Below are positions 40,800 through 49,367 of a stretch of 64,000 nt of DNA, one piece after another. Origin of the DNA: Mycolicibacterium lutetiense. GTDB lineage: Bacteria; Actinomycetota; Actinomycetes; Mycobacteriales; Mycobacteriaceae. A model generated the notes under the pieces. It saw nothing but the letters and a program-made list of their open reading frames with translations, made no database searches and had not been told where the DNA came from. The stretch lies in contig NZ_JAGIOP010000002.1 of the NCBI RefSeq assembly GCF_017876775.1, positions 3,410,001 through 3,474,000 on the forward strand, written 5' to 3'. Numbering within the stretch: position 1 is the first letter of the stretch; each line of letters starts with the position of its first letter. The position numbers and the translations under genes are program-made.

Positions 40800-42040
40800 T
40801 GTTCGGTCCTCAGGTTGTCGATGGAATTGGTGAGCCAGGCCTTCTCCCAGAAGTTCTGGGTATCGGCCAGTAGCGCTTGGTGGGCGTCGGCGGCGACCGT
40901 GCGGGCGGGACCATGGTCAGGAGTGGCCTCCAGTACGAGGTCGGTGAGGTGCAGCGCCTCGACTGCCCGTCCTGCCGTGAGGTGTGCCCGCGCGGCGTCG
41001 ACGAGCGCATCAGGACCTGCTGCGGCAACGATGTCCGCAGCGACCGAATGTGGTGCCACGCCGTACAGTTCGGCGGTCGAGCGGTGCTGGAACCATCCGG
41101 AGTAGAGCTCCCAGATGGCGCGCACGTTCCACGAGGTCTTGCCGTACCCTTCGCCGACGTCGAGGTGCGCGGGTATCCGGACCGTGCGCATGGCGGTATA
41201 CACATCCGATCCGGACTGCATGTGCTCGACCGTCTGGTCGTGTACGGACTGCATGGCGTCGCGCATCGCGGTGACTTCCTCGGCGATCAGATCGGCCCCC
41301 TCGATGGGGTCGAAATGGCCGGTGATCAACCGCTCCGGGCCGTAGGCGAGCACGGTGTCCAGCGCCTCGATGTAGGCGATCGGATCGCGGTAGCGGTCGC
41401 CGCGAATGGTCATCAGGTTCGGCGCGTGGCCGAACAGCGGGCCGAACAGGTTGCCGGTGAACAGGGTTCGGTCCTCTGGCAGCCACACCACCAGGGAGTC
41501 GGTGGTCTCACCGCCCGGGGTCCTCGTCAGTTCGAGTCGCCTGCCGCCGACCGTCAGGTCAAACGTCCGGTCGAAGGTGACGGTCGGCTCGGGGAAGGAG
41601 AAGTCGATGGTGGCCGGGTCGACGGTCTTGAGATGTTCCATGATCGCGTCGCTGAACTTCTTGAATGCGAACGAGGTCTTGGGCGCCCGGAATCCGGCCA
41701 ACCGGATGTTGTCGTCGCGCCAGTACCGGTAGTTGGAGTGCATCACCACATCGGTGTCCAGTTCGCGCAGTGCGTTCACGCCGCCCCAGTGGTCGGCGTG
41801 GCCCTGGGTGACGATGATCGCCCGGGTCGGTCCGGGCACTTCTTGAAATGCCTTGTGGCGCAGCGTCCCTTCGAAGAACAGGCCGCCGTTGATGATGACG
41901 CGCCCGTCGTCGGTGGCCAGGGCGTAGGAGTTGGACACCCCCGGTGACATCCAGATGTCGTTGCCCAGTGCGCTCGCCGGTTCTCCGGTTGCCGTTGCCA
42001 GGGCGTCGGCCCCCGGTCGTGTGCGGTGGATTCCCGCCAT
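40796..42040 (-). CDS. MBL-fold alkyl-sulfatase-like hydrolase with altered metal motif
   Basis: A 414-aa protein with an N-terminal metallo-beta-lactamase fold and a C-terminal helical dimerisation domain like that of SdsA1-type alkyl sulfatases. The metal motif reads T78-Q-G-H81-A-D83-H84, so the first His of THxHxDH is Gln79. Further conserved positions are GGETTDSLVVWLPEDRTLF and TGHFDPIEGA (His). Loss of one ligand could alter metal occupancy or reaction. GAAAGGAG precedes ATG 42040. It heads the operon with SDR, sulfotransferase and dehydrogenase and is divergent from an SDR-TetR pair. Confidence 0.83.
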   Translation of the reverse strand: MAGIHRTRPGADALATATGEPASALGNDIWMSPGVSNSYALATDDGRVIINGGLFFEGTLRHKAFQEVPGPTRAIIVTQGHADHWGGVNALRELDTDVVMHSNYRYWRDDNIRLAGFRAPKTSFAFKKFSDAIMEHLKTVDPATIDFSFPEPTVTFDRTFDLTVGGRRLELTRTPGGETTDSLVVWLPEDRTLFTGNLFGPLFGHAPNLMTIRGDRYRDPIAYIEALDTVLAYGPERLITGHFDPIEGADLIAEEVTAMRDAMQSVHDQTVEHMQSGSDVYTAMRTVRIPAHLDVGEGYGKTSWNVRAIWELYSGWFQHRSTAELYGVAPHSVAADIVAAAGPDALVDAARAHLTAGRAVEALHLTDLVLEATPDHGPARTVAADAHQALLADTQNFWEKAWLTNSIDNLRTEQ

Positions 42041-42054
42041 GAATCGCTCCTTTC

Positions 42055-42092
42055 CTCTAGATCCCTAGAGTTAATGCTCTAGGACTATAGAG
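42055..42092. promoter_or_regulatory. Cluster of CTCTAG/CTAGAG half-sites in a divergent promoter
   Basis: CTCTAG (42055-42060), CTAGAG (42065-42070) and CTCTAG (42077-42082) form two overlapping inverted repeats with 4- and 6-bp spacers, followed by TATAGAG (42086-42092), of which TATAGA may be a -10. They fill the 57-bp gap between the MBL operon and the SDR-TetR pair, so the TetR at 42901 is the obvious candidate binder. Confidence 0.65.
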
Positions 42093-42133
42093 GTAATGTG
42101 AGCCGGACAACAGTGTTGGACGAGGAGAACCTG

Positions 42134-42904
42134 ATGGCGTTGCGCGGACTGGCCGAAAAAGTGGTGGTCATCGCCGGCGGGGCGAGCGGACTCGGGGCGG
42201 CCACCGCCGCGAGGCTCGCCGACGAAGGCGCCCACGTGGTGGTCGGCGATGTGGCCGCCGACGATGCTCAATGGACTGCAGCGCAGATCACCGCCGCGGG
42301 TGGGACCGCGACGGCGGTGGCTTTCGACCTGGCCGACCCCGAGTCGGTGGCCTCGTTGATCGCGACTGCGGTCGATACCTACGGCGGGGTCGACGCGTTG
42401 TTCACCGTGGGCGCCGACATGTCCACGCTGCGGGCAGACACGGACGTCGTCGACATCGATCTGGACATCTGGGACCGGGTCATGACCGTCAGCCTTCGCG
42501 GGTACGTTGCGGCACTGAAACACGCCATCCCGCAGATCCTTTCGCGCGGCGGCGGGGCAATCGTCAACATGTCGTCGGCGGCGGCGTTCCAGGGTGAGCC
42601 GGCCCGTCCGGCCTATGCCACCGCCAAGGCCGGCATCGGAGCATTGACCCGACATGTGGCCGCGCGCTGGGGCAAGGAAGGAATCCGCTGCAACGCCGTC
42701 GCCCCCGGATTCACCGCGACCGAAGCCATCCGGTCCGCGCCGCAATGGCCGGACCTGGAGGCCGCGGCGCTCAAGCGCATCCGCGGCAACCGCGTGGGCG
42801 AACCCGACGACGTCGCGTCACTGGTCGCGTTCCTGATCTCCGATGAGGGGGCCTGGATCAACGGCCAGGTCATCAATATCGATGGCGGTACGGTTCTGAG
42901 GTGA
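42134..42904 (+). CDS. Short-chain dehydrogenase/reductase
   Basis: A 256-aa SDR. AGGASGLG (about 14-21) is the cofactor loop, FTVGADMS replaces the usual NNAG region, and Ser in NMSSAAAF, Tyr in PAYATAKAG and the following Lys complete the active site. VGDVAAD after strand 2 favours NAD. ATG 42134 has GAGGAG 6 nt upstream. GTG 42098, 6 nt after TATAGA, could be a leaderless start adding 12 residues. It overlaps the TetR gene by 4 bp and is divergent from the sulfate-ester operon, so it may act in the same pathway. Confidence 0.88.
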   Translation: MALRGLAEKVVVIAGGASGLGAATAARLADEGAHVVVGDVAADDAQWTAAQITAAGGTATAVAFDLADPESVASLIATAVDTYGGVDALFTVGADMSTLRADTDVVDIDLDIWDRVMTVSLRGYVAALKHAIPQILSRGGGAIVNMSSAAAFQGEPARPAYATAKAGIGALTRHVAARWGKEGIRCNAVAPGFTATEAIRSAPQWPDLEAAALKRIRGNRVGEPDDVASLVAFLISDEGAWINGQVINIDGGTVLR

Positions 42905-43542
42905 GTGCGTCGTCCCCGCGCAAACGCGACGGTCAGGAGCGCCGCCGCGAACTCGGTGACGCCGCCATCGCCGTACTTGGCGAGCACGGCTCACGGGGGC
43001 TCACCCACCAGAACGTCGACCGCTGCGCAGGCGTGCCCGATGGCACCACGTCGTACTACTTCCGGACCCGGGCCGCCCTACTGCAGGCAGTCGGGAAACG
43101 GGTCGCCGAGATCGACAGGGCGAACCTGTTGTCGTTGAGCGATGCCGCTGCAGAACCGGCAGCACCATTCGCGCGGCTCGCGCAGCTCGTGTTGATCCAG
43201 GCCGACGGGGACGGGCTGCTGCTCAACAAGGCCCGGCACGAGTTGTTCTTGAATGCCGCGCGCGATCCCGAGCTCTCCGAGATGTCACAACCGTCGTTCC
43301 GACGGGTCACCGAGATGACCCGTGACGCGATCGCGCATCTACAGCCCGCAACCACTGATCCGGAACTCATCGACGCGCAGAGCACCGCGGTGATGACCTT
43401 CATTGCCGGTGTCTTCCTCCGGTTTGTCGGCGGCGACCGGTCCTATGCCGACGCCGAGCAACTGGAACGGCGGCTCCGGGCCATCGCCACGGCGGTGGCG
43501 ATGGAGCACGCCGAGCGGTCGGGTCAGTCCGCTCCGAGATAA
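42901..43542 (+). CDS. TetR-family regulator of the SDR/MBL divergon
   Basis: A 213-aa TetR-type regulator. The helix-turn-helix (residues about 10-56: ERRRELGDAAIAVLGEHGSR, CAGVPDGTTSYYFRTRAALL) resembles that of the TetR at 9439. It starts in a GTGA overlap with the SDR gene, so both are made together, and the half-site cluster at 42055-42092 in the divergent promoter is its likely target. It overlaps the convergent hydrolase gene by 19 bp. Confidence 0.9.
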   Translation: MSASSPRKRDGQERRRELGDAAIAVLGEHGSRGLTHQNVDRCAGVPDGTTSYYFRTRAALLQAVGKRVAEIDRANLLSLSDAAAEPAAPFARLAQLVLIQADGDGLLLNKARHELFLNAARDPELSEMSQPSFRRVTEMTRDAIAHLQPATTDPELIDAQSTAVMTFIAGVFLRFVGGDRSYADAEQLERRLRAIATAVAMEHAERSGQSAPR

Positions 43543-44285
43543 GCGTCGGCCCAGGCGCCGATGATTCGTCCGGCGCGTTTGGCCTGCCCGGGCCCGGTCA
43601 GCAGGTGTTCGGAACCTTCCAGCGAGACGAAGCTGCGCGGGTGGCGGGCGGCCCAGAAGATGTCGCTGGCGTTCTTGATGCCGACGGTGTTGTCGGTCGG
43701 GGAGTGCAGGATGAGCAGTGGCATCTTGAGGGCCCTGATCTTGTCGCGTAGGTCGGCGGCCCGGACATCCTCGACGAAGGCGCGCTTGAGGGTCAGGGTC
43801 TTCCCGCCGACCATCCACTGCCCGCTGCCCTCGGCGCAGACCTGCTCGATCACCGCGTCGTACTGACGCTCGACGTGGGTGGGATCGAACGGCGCGCCCA
43901 CGGTGACCACCGCGCGGACTCCGGGGCACTGCCGGGCGGCGGCGATCACCGCGTCGCCGCCCCACGAATGCCCGATCACGAGGTCGGCCGGCGTTCCGCG
44001 CTCAGACATGAACTTGCAGGCCTCGACGACGTCGGCGGCCTTGTGCGTGAACGAACCGTCACCCCAGTCGCCCTCGGACTGGCCCAGGCCCAGCGCGTCG
44101 AATCGCAACATCCCGATGCCGTCACTGGCCAGCTGTTTGCAGATCCGCGAGGCGGCCGGCGAGTCCTTTCCGAGGGTGAAACCGTGCGAGAACACGCCCC
44201 ACCCCCGTACCGGTCCGTCGGGTCTGTCGATCACCCCGGCCAGCGTCGGGCCCGTCGAACTAGGAAATGTGACGCGCTCAGCCAT
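43524..44285 (-). CDS. Alpha/beta hydrolase
   Basis: A 253-aa serine hydrolase of the dienelactone hydrolase/acyl-peptidase-like type. GHSWGG (about 106-111) holds the nucleophilic Ser, FSHGF (about 32-36) the oxyanion loop, LHSPTDNTVG the acid, and EGSEHLL the His. No signal peptide or lipobox is present. Substrate unknown. ATG 44285 is the first start and gives the family length. It is convergent with the TetR gene and divergent from the reductase-like gene at 44474. Confidence 0.88.
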   Translation of the reverse strand: MAERVTFPSSTGPTLAGVIDRPDGPVRGWGVFSHGFTLGKDSPAASRICKQLASDGIGMLRFDALGLGQSEGDWGDGSFTHKAADVVEACKFMSERGTPADLVIGHSWGGDAVIAAARQCPGVRAVVTVGAPFDPTHVERQYDAVIEQVCAEGSGQWMVGGKTLTLKRAFVEDVRAADLRDKIRALKMPLLILHSPTDNTVGIKNASDIFWAARHPRSFVSLEGSEHLLTGPGQAKRAGRIIGAWADAYLGAD

Positions 44286-44473
44286 GTCGGTGGTCTACCA
44301 CGAAGTGAGTAGCGCCGCGACAATGTCCACGCCGCAGGCGTTGAGCCCCGGCCGTTAGCCGGAGGTACCCGCGCGGTTGCCAGGCCCGCTCCGTAATGTG
44401 GAGGTCATGGCCGCTGCTGGTCAGTGTTGCCCGGCAAGCTGCGACTGAATGTACTGAGATGTGGAGCAAGTTC

Positions 44474-45370
44474 GTGCCCCTGAACACCATCGCGCTGGAA
44501 CTCGTCCCGCCGATCCTGGAACGCGGCCTGCAGTATCCCGTTGACGAGGCGCGGAAAGTGCTCGCCTTGGCGGTCGAAACCGGCATCGAGGGCCGGATCC
44601 GCCACGTCATGATCCCCGGGATGATCGACGAGGACGATGACCGCCCGGTCGAGATGAAGCCACGGATGGATGTCCTGGACTACTGGAACATCCTGCGGCC
44701 CGAACTGCCCGAGATGCGCGGTCTGTGCACGCAGGTCACGTCGTTCCTGAACGAGGAGGCCCTGGGGCGGCGGCTGGCCGATCTCAGCGGGGCAGCCTTC
44801 GACGGCATCGCATTCGTCGGCGTGCCCCGGACCATGAAGGACGGCGAGGGTGACGGCGTCGCACCCACGGACGCCCTTTCGATCTATGAAGAACTGGTTC
44901 CCAATCGGGGTGCCATTCTCATCCCCACCCGCGACGGTGAGCAGGGCCGGTTCAACTTCAAATGCGAGCGCGGCGCAACGTACGGCATGACTCAGCTGCT
45001 GTACTCCGACGCCATCGTCGGCTTCCTCAAAGAGTTCGCCGAAACATCCGATCACCGGCCCGAGATCCTGCTGTCCTTCGGGTTCGTACCGAAGATGGAG
45101 TCCAAGGTCGGGCTGATCAACTGGCTCATCCAGGATCCGGGCAACGAGGCTGTGGCCGCCGAACAGGAATTCGTCAGCCAACTGGCCGAACGTGACCCTG
45201 ATGAGAAGCGCAAGCTGATGCTGGACCTCTACAAGCGGGTGATCGACGGGGTGGCTGACCTCGGCTTCCCGCTGAGCATCCACTTCGAGGCGGCCTACGG
45301 GGTGTCGAAGCCGGCTTTCGAGACGTTCGCCGAGATGCTCGCGTACTGGGCGCCGGATCGGGCCGGCTAG
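44474..45370 (+). CDS. Mycobacterial-type methylenetetrahydrofolate reductase
   Basis: A 298-aa TIM-barrel protein that I recognise, from memory of family blocks, as the non-canonical mycobacterial methylenetetrahydrofolate reductase, which reduces 5,10-methylene-THF to 5-methyl-THF without bound flavin. Characteristic stretches are NTIALELVPP at the N-terminus, IRHVMIPGMI, PRTMKDGEGDGVAPTDALSI, PTRDGEQGRF and LLSFGFVPKMESKVGLINWL. GTG 44474 has GGAG with 7-nt spacing and gives the usual start; ATG 44459 is a weaker option. A related paralogue group exists in mycobacteria, so the exact folate reaction is inferred. Confidence 0.75.
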   Translation: MPLNTIALELVPPILERGLQYPVDEARKVLALAVETGIEGRIRHVMIPGMIDEDDDRPVEMKPRMDVLDYWNILRPELPEMRGLCTQVTSFLNEEALGRRLADLSGAAFDGIAFVGVPRTMKDGEGDGVAPTDALSIYEELVPNRGAILIPTRDGEQGRFNFKCERGATYGMTQLLYSDAIVGFLKEFAETSDHRPEILLSFGFVPKMESKVGLINWLIQDPGNEAVAAEQEFVSQLAERDPDEKRKLMLDLYKRVIDGVADLGFPLSIHFEAAYGVSKPAFETFAEMLAYWAPDRAG

Positions 45371-45396
45371 TTTCGGTCGGCCGCGCTTGTCGGTGG

Positions 45397-45412
45397 TCGA
45401 ATGTATGTTCGA
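45397..45412. promoter_or_regulatory. LexA/SOS box upstream of the 13E12 gene
   Basis: TCGAAT-GTAT-GTTCGA matches the mycobacterial LexA consensus TCGAAC-N4-GTTCGA with one mismatch. It ends 3 bp before ATG 45416. Members of the 13E12 repeat family in M. tuberculosis are known to have LexA sites, so damage induction is likely. Confidence 0.8.
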
Positions 45413-45415
45413 GTC

Positions 45416-47020
45416 ATGCAGGCGGGTGCGGCCCAAGCGGTTGAGGCGGTAGCGGCGTTACGCGCCGCGTACGACGCGTTCGCTGCCTGTGACCTCACCG
45501 CCTTGACCCGCACCGAATTGCTCGGCGTGCTCGACGAATACGAGGCCTTGACCTGTCAGATGCCGACAGTTCTGCATCGCTTGTTGGCCCAACTGCAAGC
45601 CGACACCACCCCCCAGGAGATGGGCGCCAAATCCTGGAACACGGTGCTGCGCATCCGATGGCGCCTGTCCACTGCCGAGGCCAGCCGCCGCCTGGGTGAA
45701 GCCGCCGAACTGGGGCCGCGACGTGCTCTGACCGGTGAACCGTTGCCCCCGGTGTTGCCGGTGGTCGCTGCGGCTGAGGCGGCCGGGCTGATTACCGCCG
45801 ACCACGTCAAAGTGCTGCGCGACGCGGTCAGCCGACTCCCGAGTTTCGTCGACACCACCACCGCCGAACAGTTCGAAGCCGATCTGGTGCGCGTCGCGGT
45901 CGGGGTGGGCCCTAAAGAACTCAAAGACACCGCCGAACTGCGATTGTTTCTACTCGATCAGGACGGTCCCGAACCCGATGACACCGAACGCGCCCGCAAA
46001 CGTGGCGCCACGATGGGCAGGCAGGGTCGCGATGGCATGACCGCGTTGACCGCGCATCTGGACCCCGAAACCGCTGCGGTGTGGGAAGTACTGTTCGCCA
46101 AATTCGCTGCGCCGGGTATGTGCAACCCCGCCGACGAACAACCCTGCACCAGCGGCACCCCCAGCCAAACCCAGATCGACAACGATCACCGCAGCCTGGC
46201 TCAACGCCAACACGACGCGCTGCTCGTCGTCGGACGTATCGCGTTGATGACCGATCTGGGTCAACTCAACGGGCTACCGGTATCACTGATCATCCGCACC
46301 ACCCTGCAAGACCTCGAATCCCGCGCCGGGATCGGGATCAGCGGTGGCGGCACCAAAATCCCCATCACAGACGTCATCCGGATGGCCGGGCACGCCCACT
46401 GGCACCTCGCGGTGTTCGACCAGGCCACCGGATCAGCACTCAATCATTTCCGGGCCCGCCGGGTCGCCAGCCCCGCCCAACGCATCATGTTGATCGCCCG
46501 CGACGGAGGATGCACCAAACCAGGCTGCACCGTGGGCCCCTACGGCTGCCAAGCCCACCACGCCGTTAGCGATTGGGCTGATGGCGGCAACACCAATATT
46601 GATGAGATGGCCCTGGCCTGCGGCCCCGACAACCGCCTCGTCCATACCGACGGTGGCTACACCACCAGCATCAACCCCGACGGTGACGTGGAATGGCGGC
46701 CCCCACCCCACCTGGAACACAGCCAAAACCGCATCAACTACCACCACCGCCCCGAACTCCTACTCACCCCACCCAAACAACCCGAGCCGGCGCAACCAGA
46801 ATCGGACCGTGACTGGCAGCCGGACTGGGAAACCGACTGGGACCTGGAGTGGGACCACCCCACACCCACCCCACCCAACATCGAACACCTCTGGGACACA
46901 GAACCACTCACCCCAGCCGACCTCCGACTCCCACCCGGCTGGACACTGCTCGACCCCCACCCACCACACCCCAACGCCGACAACCACGCCCTCAGCAGCA
47001 AGGCAGTACGCGGACCCTAG
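45416..47020 (+). CDS. DUF222/HNH endonuclease-domain protein (13E12 repeat family)
   Basis: A 534-aa protein with an N-terminal DUF222 helical region (about 30-330) and an HNH nuclease-like domain near 365-430: CTKPGC, CQAHHAVSDWADGG and NRLVH, with Cys pairs and the His-His of the beta-beta-alpha-metal fold. The C-terminal 100 residues are rich in Pro, Asp and Trp and use long C-rich codon runs unlike the neighbours. The 13E12 family is repeated in mycobacterial genomes and behaves like a mobile or SOS-linked element. ATG 45416 is used because the in-frame ATG 45401 lies inside the LexA box. Confidence 0.9.
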   Translation: MQAGAAQAVEAVAALRAAYDAFAACDLTALTRTELLGVLDEYEALTCQMPTVLHRLLAQLQADTTPQEMGAKSWNTVLRIRWRLSTAEASRRLGEAAELGPRRALTGEPLPPVLPVVAAAEAAGLITADHVKVLRDAVSRLPSFVDTTTAEQFEADLVRVAVGVGPKELKDTAELRLFLLDQDGPEPDDTERARKRGATMGRQGRDGMTALTAHLDPETAAVWEVLFAKFAAPGMCNPADEQPCTSGTPSQTQIDNDHRSLAQRQHDALLVVGRIALMTDLGQLNGLPVSLIIRTTLQDLESRAGIGISGGGTKIPITDVIRMAGHAHWHLAVFDQATGSALNHFRARRVASPAQRIMLIARDGGCTKPGCTVGPYGCQAHHAVSDWADGGNTNIDEMALACGPDNRLVHTDGGYTTSINPDGDVEWRPPPHLEHSQNRINYHHRPELLLTPPKQPEPAQPESDRDWQPDWETDWDLEWDHPTPTPPNIEHLWDTEPLTPADLRLPPGWTLLDPHPPHPNADNHALSSKAVRGP

Positions 47021-47838
47021 CCGTCACCCATTGCGGCGGTGACCGCTTGCGCAATGAACCGCACGGCATCGTTGCGACTCACCGAGGCCATCAACTGGGC
47101 TGCCGCCTGAATCTCGGGGCCCACCAGACATGTTGGCCCGTCGCTGAGGTTGGCGAATGCTGCCGCCACCACATCGTCGACGGCCGCCGCGCCAGGCGGA
47201 GTGTCCTCCGGCGAGGAGATCTGGCCGCGTTCGTGCTCCAGCTTGCGCAGTGCGGGAGTGTCGGTCTTGCCCAGGATCAGCCCCAGCACGTCAACACCCT
47301 TGCCGTGCAACTCAGTCCAGAGAGCCTCGGCGAACACCATGTCGAAGGCCTTGCTTGCGCCATAGGCGACCATGTTCGGCCCGCCGGCGAATCCGGCCCC
47401 CGACCCGAAGATGACGATGCCGCCGCGGCCGCGCTCCACCATGGGCGCCGCATAGTGGTGGCACAGCTGCATCGGCACCATGCAGTTGCGTTGTACCAGT
47501 GACTCGGCATCCGAGAGCGGGCCGGACAGAAACGGTGCGAAGTGGGGGTCGGCCCCCGCGCAGTACACCAGGAACCCGATATCGAGATCCGCGGTGGCTT
47601 TGACTATCTCGCCGGCAGCCCCGGGTTCAGCGAGGTCGATTACCAGCGTGCGGGTCTGCACGCCGGTACGGTCCCGGATGACAGCGGCGACGTCGTCGAG
47701 GACGGCCCGGCGCCGGGCCACCAGCACCACGTTGAGCCCGCGACGGGCCAACTCCTGGGCCATTGCCGAGCCGACCCCGTCGGAGGCCCCCGCCACGAGT
47801 GCCCACGGCCCGTACTTGTCTGCGAACCCCTCAGACAT
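47017..47838 (-). CDS. Short-chain dehydrogenase/reductase
   Basis: A 273-aa SDR of the SDH/HSD12-like kind. AGASDGVG (16-23) is the cofactor loop, VARRR after strand 2 favours NADP(H), YCAGAD replaces NNAG, and Ser in FGSGAGF with YGASK form the active site. It overlaps the SnoaL-like gene by 8 bp and ends 4 bp inside the convergent 13E12 gene. It is the last gene of a three-gene operon with the alcohol dehydrogenase and SnoaL-like protein, presumably a xenobiotic, terpenoid or steroid pathway. Confidence 0.9.
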   Translation of the reverse strand: MSEGFADKYGPWALVAGASDGVGSAMAQELARRGLNVVLVARRRAVLDDVAAVIRDRTGVQTRTLVIDLAEPGAAGEIVKATADLDIGFLVYCAGADPHFAPFLSGPLSDAESLVQRNCMVPMQLCHHYAAPMVERGRGGIVIFGSGAGFAGGPNMVAYGASKAFDMVFAEALWTELHGKGVDVLGLILGKTDTPALRKLEHERGQISSPEDTPPGAAAVDDVVAAAFANLSDGPTCLVGPEIQAAAQLMASVSRNDAVRFIAQAVTAAMGDG

Positions 47839-48235
47839 TGGCGATCCGCACCGCGGTGAACCGACGCTGCGCGATCTGCCAGCCGTCGGCGGTCCGGACC
47901 AGTTCGTCGTCGTAGAAACCGATCCCGCTGACGCCGGAGCTGTTGTCCTGAGCCATGATCAGCGAGTCCACATACGTTCGGGCCGTTGCGGTGTCGCCGT
48001 CGACCTTGATCGCGTGGTTGCTCAGCCGGTGCATGGTGTGCCCGGCCATCGCGTGCACCTGGTCCATGAATTCGGTGACGGCGTCCACCCCGTTCCACTT
48101 GCCGATCTCGCCGTAGTCCAGCACGCAGTCGTCGGTGAACACGGTGCGGAACAACGGCCAGTCCCGCCGGTCGATCCCCGTTGCGTAGCGGACCAGCACA
48201 TCGGCGATGTCGGTGCGGTCTTCGTGGTAGGTCAT
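47831..48235 (-). CDS. SnoaL-like polyketide-cyclase-fold protein
   Basis: A 134-aa SnoaL-like protein with the standard N-terminal helix (IADVLVRYATGIDRRDW), DDCVLDYGEIG strand, HAMAGHTMHRLSNH pocket and C-terminal beta sheet. The His/Asp/Tyr residues in this pocket suit a dehydratase or isomerase. ATG 48235 overlaps the alcohol dehydrogenase stop by 4 bp, which fixes the start. It is co-transcribed with the SDR and dehydrogenase. Confidence 0.83.
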   Translation of the reverse strand: MTYHEDRTDIADVLVRYATGIDRRDWPLFRTVFTDDCVLDYGEIGKWNGVDAVTEFMDQVHAMAGHTMHRLSNHAIKVDGDTATARTYVDSLIMAQDNSSGVSGIGFYDDELVRTADGWQIAQRRFTAVRIANV

Positions 48236-49284
48236 GCGTGATCTCCGTTCGGATGCACAATGATTCGCGCCGGCCCGGCCGACCGGCGGGCCAGGTCGAG
48301 CGCGTCGGGAACTTCGTCGAGCGGCACCACCATGCCGATACTGGGCGTCGGATCCAGGTCGCCGGCGGCGATGGCGTCCAACGTCCCGTACCAGTCCTGC
48401 GGCCACGGCCCGCCGCCGAACTGCAAGGTCACCCCCTGCCGGGTGGCGGTGGTGATGTCGAGGGAGTCGCCGGTGTACCAGCCGCCGGCGCAGTAGATGC
48501 GGGTGCCCATATCGGCGTCCTCGACGATCTTCTGGATCAGGCCCGACGCGCCGACGCATTCGAACACCACGGCCGGGCCCCACAGGTTGCGTTCGGCGCG
48601 TACCTTGCGCCAGACGTCCATCGGTGCCTGCTCGGCCGGATCGACCGCGATGTGGGCGCCGAACTCCATGCAGGCCAGCGCACGTCGATCTGCTTGGTAG
48701 TCCGAGACGATGATCGGTTCGATGCCACGGCGGGCCAGCGCCGCCACCGCGGACAGCCCGATCGCGCCGGCACCGATCACGATGGGAATCTCGCCGGGCT
48801 CCAATCTGGCTGAGCGGACATAGAACTCGCCGACCGCGAAGGCGTCGGTGAGCGCGACGGCGTCGTCGGATGCGTCGGGCCCCACGGCTCGGGCGATGGC
48901 TTCGGTGACCACTACCAGCTCGGCGAAACTTCCCTGAGAATCGGGGTGCTGGCCGATGATGTGCCCGCCGTCGGCGCCACCGTTGATCAGGCGCAGCGGA
49001 ATCGAGGTGACCCGGGTGCCCAGGGGGAACTGATCGGTACAGCCGGGGCCGTGGCCGATGACCTCGCCGACGAACTCGTGGCCGAGCACGGTGTCCTGCT
49101 CGACGTCATAGAGCGATCGGCCCGTCGGATCGTTCAGTCCGAGTTCGGGGTGGTCCATGAAATGGACATCGGATGCGCAGATCGCGGTACTGAGTACTCG
49201 CAACAGAAGCTCACCCGGACCCGGTGCGGGATCGGGGATCTCACGCACCGTGAGTGCGCCCTGCCGTAAGACGACTGCACGCAT
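48232..49284 (-). CDS. Zinc-dependent alcohol dehydrogenase-like (MDR family)
   Basis: A 350-aa medium-chain dehydrogenase. Cys36 (AICASD) and His69-Glu70 (GHEF) are the catalytic zinc ligands, and GAGAIGLSAV is the NAD(P) loop. The four-cysteine structural-zinc loop is replaced by SIPLRLINGGADGGH, as in threonine dehydrogenase-like or zinc-poor relatives. It heads the operon to the SnoaL-like and SDR genes and is divergent from an IclR-family regulator with TCTCGA sites between them. Confidence 0.88.
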   Translation of the reverse strand: MRAVVLRQGALTVREIPDPAPGPGELLLRVLSTAICASDVHFMDHPELGLNDPTGRSLYDVEQDTVLGHEFVGEVIGHGPGCTDQFPLGTRVTSIPLRLINGGADGGHIIGQHPDSQGSFAELVVVTEAIARAVGPDASDDAVALTDAFAVGEFYVRSARLEPGEIPIVIGAGAIGLSAVAALARRGIEPIIVSDYQADRRALACMEFGAHIAVDPAEQAPMDVWRKVRAERNLWGPAVVFECVGASGLIQKIVEDADMGTRIYCAGGWYTGDSLDITTATRQGVTLQFGGGPWPQDWYGTLDAIAAGDLDPTPSIGMVVPLDEVPDALDLARRSAGPARIIVHPNGDHA

Positions 49285-49297
49285 CGCACCTACCTAT

Positions 49298-49324
49298 TCT
49301 CGAATAATCGAGATAGTCTCTCGA
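49298..49324. promoter_or_regulatory. TCTCGA half-sites in the IclR divergent promoter
   Basis: TCTCGA (49298-49303) and TCGAGA (49308-49313) form an inverted repeat around ATAA, and a third TCTCGA follows at 49319-49324. TTGACA at 49326-49331 may be a -35 element toward the IclR gene. The layout suits an IclR operator serving both directions. Confidence 0.65.
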
Positions 49325-49367
49325 ATTGACAAGATGACTGTAGGAACCGTCCAGAGGGGAGTCAAGG

